Origin: Rhodopirellula bahusiensis
GTDB lineage: Bacteria > Planctomycetota > Planctomycetia > Pirellulales > Pirellulaceae
Direction: 5' to 3'
Length of the DNA: 64,000 bases
Assembly (NCBI RefSeq): GCF_002727185.1
Contig: NZ_NIZW01000003.1
Location: 1-64,000 of the forward strand
Position 1 is the first letter of the stretch, and each line of letters begins with the position of its first letter. The notes below the pieces were generated by a model. That model was given only the letters and a program-made list of their open reading frames with translations, was not told the origin of the DNA and searched no databases. The translations under genes and the position numbers were made by a program. This document shows, in pieces, positions 61,553-64,000 of the stretch.

Positions 61553-62937
61553 GTGCCTCCGGAACGATTTGATCTGGCGTGAAGCTTGCCGGCGATGGAA
61601 ACTGCTTGTCTTTCGCATCTTCACGGAGTGGGATATGTCAGGCAAGGCGGCGAAGGTTGTAGTGACTGAGAAACAGTTGGCGTTGCTCGAGGAGTTCGTG
61701 GCGGCCAGGTCGACGCCGAGCGGACTTCAAGTGCGTTGTCGTATCATCTTGCTCGCTCGCCAAGGGCACAACAATGAGGCGATCGAAGCAATCGTTGGGC
61801 TTGGACATGATGCGGTTGGAACTTGGCGACGTCGATGGAGGGACAACTGGCCACGTTTGATCAGCATCGAGTGCGGCGAAGGCGTTCCGGCATTGAAAAA
61901 AGCGATCGTCGAATTGCTCAGCGATATCAAGCGGTCGGGCCGACGTCCACGAATTACGCAGACACAGCAAGCAGACTTGGCCTCCAAAGCATGCGAAGAT
62001 CCCCAGGATTCAGGGCGGCCAATCAGTCAGTGGAGTAGCGATGAGTTGGCCCACGAGATGAGCCGCATCCGCCAAGCGTTTACCATCAGCGGCCGTTGGG
62101 TCCGCGAGCTTCTCGCCCGCATGGACATCCGGCCGCATCATCATCAGTACTGGCTGTTCTCCAAAGATAAAACGAAGGACCCAATGTTTGAGGTCAAGGT
62201 CGATGCGATTTGCACTGCCTATGCCGAAGCAATCGAGCTGTATTGTCGCGACGGTGTTCACACGATCTGCGTCGATGAGATGACCGGCATCCAAGCTCTC
62301 CAGCGAATTGCCCCGGACTTACCGGTTCGCCGTCACGATGTCGCTCGCCTGGAATACGAGTACCAACGCCATGGAACAACAGGGCTCTTTGGCAATCTCC
62401 ACGTTGCAACGGGACAGATCTGGGCACCGCTTCTTCGAGACACGCGTGGCGAACTGGACATGCTCGAGAACATCAACAATGTAATCAGCCAAGGTGGTGA
62501 AGACGCAACCTACCGGTTCGTGATGGACAATCTAAACACTCACTGCAGTGAAACACTGGTGAAGATGATCGCTACGATGATCGGCTTTGAGGGCGACCTT
62601 GGGCTCAAGGGCCGCAAAGGGATATTGCAGTCGACAGCCAGTCGTCGAGAATTCCTCAGTGATCCGTCTCATCGGATTCAATTTATCTTCACACCTCGCC
62701 ATTGCTCATGGCTCAACCAAATTGAAATCTGGTTTGGAACGCTACGTCGAAAACTGCTGAGGCGAATGAGCTTCACATCGATCGAGCATTTGGAAGATCG
62801 AATCCTGGCTTTCATCGAATACTACAACAGCACGCTGGCAAGGCCATATAAGTGGACCTATCAGGGCACGCTTCTGGCTGCTTGAGGATCTGGTGAAAAT
62901 GAGGTCATCAAGCGGCACAAAATCGTTCCGGAGGCAC
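61553..62937 (+). mobile_element. IS630-family insertion sequence, complete
   Basis: 1385 bp bounded by 18-bp perfect inverted repeats, GTGCCTCCGGAACGATTT at 61553-61570 and its complement at 62920-62937, each flanked by TA (61551-61552 and 62938-62939). A TA target duplication is standard for IS630/Tc1/mariner elements. One intact transposase gene fills it. It landed between the trypsin-like lipoprotein gene and the Rrf2 gene. Confidence 0.93.
61635..62885 (+). CDS. IS630-family transposase
   Basis: 416 residues from ATG 61635 (the frame is open back to 61569 within the element end). It has an N-terminal helix-turn-helix region (ARQGHNNEAIEAIVGLGHDAVGTWRRRW) and a second HTH near residue 130-180. 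The DDE catalytic residues lie in ICVDEMTG, FVMDNLNTH and WLNQIEIWFG. There is no frameshift or stop, so it should be active. Confidence 0.93.
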   Translation: MSGKAAKVVVTEKQLALLEEFVAARSTPSGLQVRCRIILLARQGHNNEAIEAIVGLGHDAVGTWRRRWRDNWPRLISIECGEGVPALKKAIVELLSDIKRSGRRPRITQTQQADLASKACEDPQDSGRPISQWSSDELAHEMSRIRQAFTISGRWVRELLARMDIRPHHHQYWLFSKDKTKDPMFEVKVDAICTAYAEAIELYCRDGVHTICVDEMTGIQALQRIAPDLPVRRHDVARLEYEYQRHGTTGLFGNLHVATGQIWAPLLRDTRGELDMLENINNVISQGGEDATYRFVMDNLNTHCSETLVKMIATMIGFEGDLGLKGRKGILQSTASRREFLSDPSHRIQFIFTPRHCSWLNQIEIWFGTLRRKLLRRMSFTSIEHLEDRILAFIEYYNSTLARPYKWTYQGTLLAA

Positions 62938-63086
62938 TAGGTGAGCGATCACGCCGGTCCCAGTCTATCAAGCCGAGACTTCATCGAGTCGAAGACCGAC
63001 TGTTCACAATGGCTTGAAGGAGGTCTCTGCTCGCTCAGTCATTCCGATGGGAGTGAAACGAGTTGCAGTTGACTCTTGCTGAATCA

Positions 63087-63105
63087 TGTAATAACGTAAG
63101 TTACA
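63087..63105 (+). promoter_or_regulatory. Possible Rrf2 operator overlapping the start codon
   Basis: TGTAATAACGTAAGTTACA has TGTAA and TTACA arms around a partly symmetric centre. It ends at the first base of the ATG of the Rrf2 gene. Autoregulation at such a site is common in this regulator family. The sequence between 62938 and 63086 otherwise shows nothing. Confidence 0.5.
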
Positions 63106-63572
63106 TGAAACGAGATAGCAAGCTTTCCGGTGTGTTGCACATCCTGCTGCACATGGCGGAATTGGATGAGCCGGTGACGTCGGATGATCTGTCGAAGATC
63201 ATGGACACGAACCCGGTCGTTGTGCGTCGTCTGATGGCTGGGCTGCGCAAGCAGGACTACGTGCGGTCGGAAAAGGGACATGGTGGCGGTTGGACGTTGG
63301 CGTGTGACCTCGAGGAAGTCACGTTGCTGGACATCTATCAGGCGGTCGGCAGTCCGTCGTTGCTCGCGATCGGCAATCGCACGGAGGCACCAGGATGCTT
63401 GGTCGAGCAATCCGTGAACGCTGCGCTTGGCAAAACGTTCGACGAAGCAGAACAGTTGCTGCTGCAGAGGCTGGGGGAAGTCACGCTGGCGTCGCTCAGC
63501 ACCGATTGCCACGAACGACTGCAAGCCCGAGGGATCTCGCTCAAGGCAAAAAGGAATTCACATGGCGTCTGA
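63105..63572 (+). CDS. Rrf2-family transcriptional regulator
   Basis: 155 residues from ATG 63105. The winged helix shows SGVLHILLHMAELDEPVTSD, MDTNPVVVRRLMAGLRKQDY and EKGHGGGWTLACDLEEVTLL, the usual Rrf2 order ending in the DIYQAV helix. Of the three Cys that bind an iron-sulfur cluster in IscR/NsrR, only one is in the right region (PGCLVE), so it probably senses something else, as YwnA-type members do. It overlaps the methyltransferase gene by 10 bases. Confidence 0.87.
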   Translation: MKRDSKLSGVLHILLHMAELDEPVTSDDLSKIMDTNPVVVRRLMAGLRKQDYVRSEKGHGGGWTLACDLEEVTLLDIYQAVGSPSLLAIGNRTEAPGCLVEQSVNAALGKTFDEAEQLLLQRLGEVTLASLSTDCHERLQARGISLKAKRNSHGV

Positions 63573-64000
63573 TCAAGACTTTTTGAAGGCTGCCTTTCAC
63601 GATCCGCAGGCGGTTGCCAACTACGCGGATTCGCCTCGGATGGCCTTTCCCGGTTTCGTCGACATGCAGCGGATGGCAACGTTGTTGCTGGCCGAACGCG
63701 TGAACACCAATGGGCGTGTTCTGGTTGTTGGAGCGGGCGGGGGACTGGAGCTCAAGGTCTTTGCCGAAGCCCAGCCGACATGGACGTTTGATGGGGTCGA
63801 TCCATCGCCCGCCATGCTGCAGCTCGCCAAGCAAACGCTGGGGCCTCTCGTCTCGCGAGTCTCACTTCATGAAGGCAAGGTCGACGTCGCGCCAGACGGA
63901 CCATTCGATGCAGCGACCTGCATCTTGACCATGCATTTCGCGGACCTCGATGAACGAAGGCAGATGTTGTCCGCCGTTCGCCGGCGGCTCCAGCCAAATG
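63563..64000 (+). CDS. SAM-dependent class I methyltransferase (partial, runs off the window)
   Basis: 146 residues are visible from ATG 63563, which has AAAAGGAATT upstream. The SAM-binding motif I is VLVVGAGGGLELKVF, motif II ends FDGVDPSPAMLQLA, and a later block is FDAATCILTMHFADLDER. These fit small-molecule methyltransferases of the Methyltransf_12/25 type. Tight coupling with an Rrf2 regulator suggests that the regulator controls it. The C-terminus is outside the window. Confidence 0.85.

Overview
The window reads as chromosome of a marine planctomycete close to Rhodopirellula. The reasons are a secreted sulfatase, a GH10 xylanase, a DUF1559 pseudopilin with the planctomycete H-X9-DG motif, a mannosylglucosylglycerate-type GT81 enzyme, many Sec-exported proteins of unknown function, and weak use of Shine-Dalgarno sites. 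No rRNA, tRNA or CRISPR array was seen. All assignments come from reading the sequence; no database search was run.

Bases 1 to about 12,340 are the distal part of a chromosomal integron. Twenty complete gene cassettes, all on the + strand, each hold one short gene followed by an attC site of 135-140 bp (two are about 210 bp). The R'' arm of each attC is complementary to the first bases of its own cassette, which is the signature of G^TT recombination through a circular form. The integrase and attI must lie upstream of base 1. The array ends in a truncated cassette and a decayed attC. The recognisable products are mostly immunity-type proteins against polymorphic or contact-dependent toxins: a CdiI-type protein, a SUKH/SMI1 protein, a DUF7660 protein, a CbrC-like protein, two DUF4304-like proteins, an Imm1-like protein, and a free-standing copy of EF-Tu domain III. 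One cassette is present twice as an exact copy. Every attC also carries a sigma70-like promoter (TTGnnn, exactly 17 bp, TAnnnT, nearly always with an extended -10 TGN) pointing at the next cassette. The array therefore looks like a self-promoting, reshuffleable store of immunity genes.

Bases 12,464-23,123 are a minus-strand block for polysaccharide and sulfate-ester scavenging: a broken BNR-repeat protein, an exported FAD oxidoreductase, an APC permease, a GH10 xylanase, a patatin-like phospholipase and a sulfatase fused to an SGNH esterase, with a clear intrinsic terminator after the last. Bases 23,277-40,889 hold a YaiI-type protein, two overlapping exported amidohydrolase-fold proteins, a PQQ-type propeller protein, an MFS exporter overlapping an epimerase-type gene, a BRCT-MerR-TPR protein, a secreted HEAT-like protein and the GT81 enzyme.

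Bases 41,168-51,166 hold an overlapping HD-GYP/PilZ-like pair (cyclic-di-GMP), a SbcC/SbcD-like pair joined by ATGA, an SMP-30 lactonase, and a glycosyltransferase joined by ATGA to a very acidic protein. Bases 51,438-58,859 hold an LpoB-like lipoprotein pair, serS, a 54-residue DUF2256 protein, a TatD-like hydrolase and recG. The right end has a pseudopilin with a small lipoprotein, a degenerate trypsin-like lipoprotein, an intact IS630-type insertion sequence, and an Rrf2 regulator overlapping a methyltransferase that runs off the window. Small hairpin repeats lie in several intergenic gaps.
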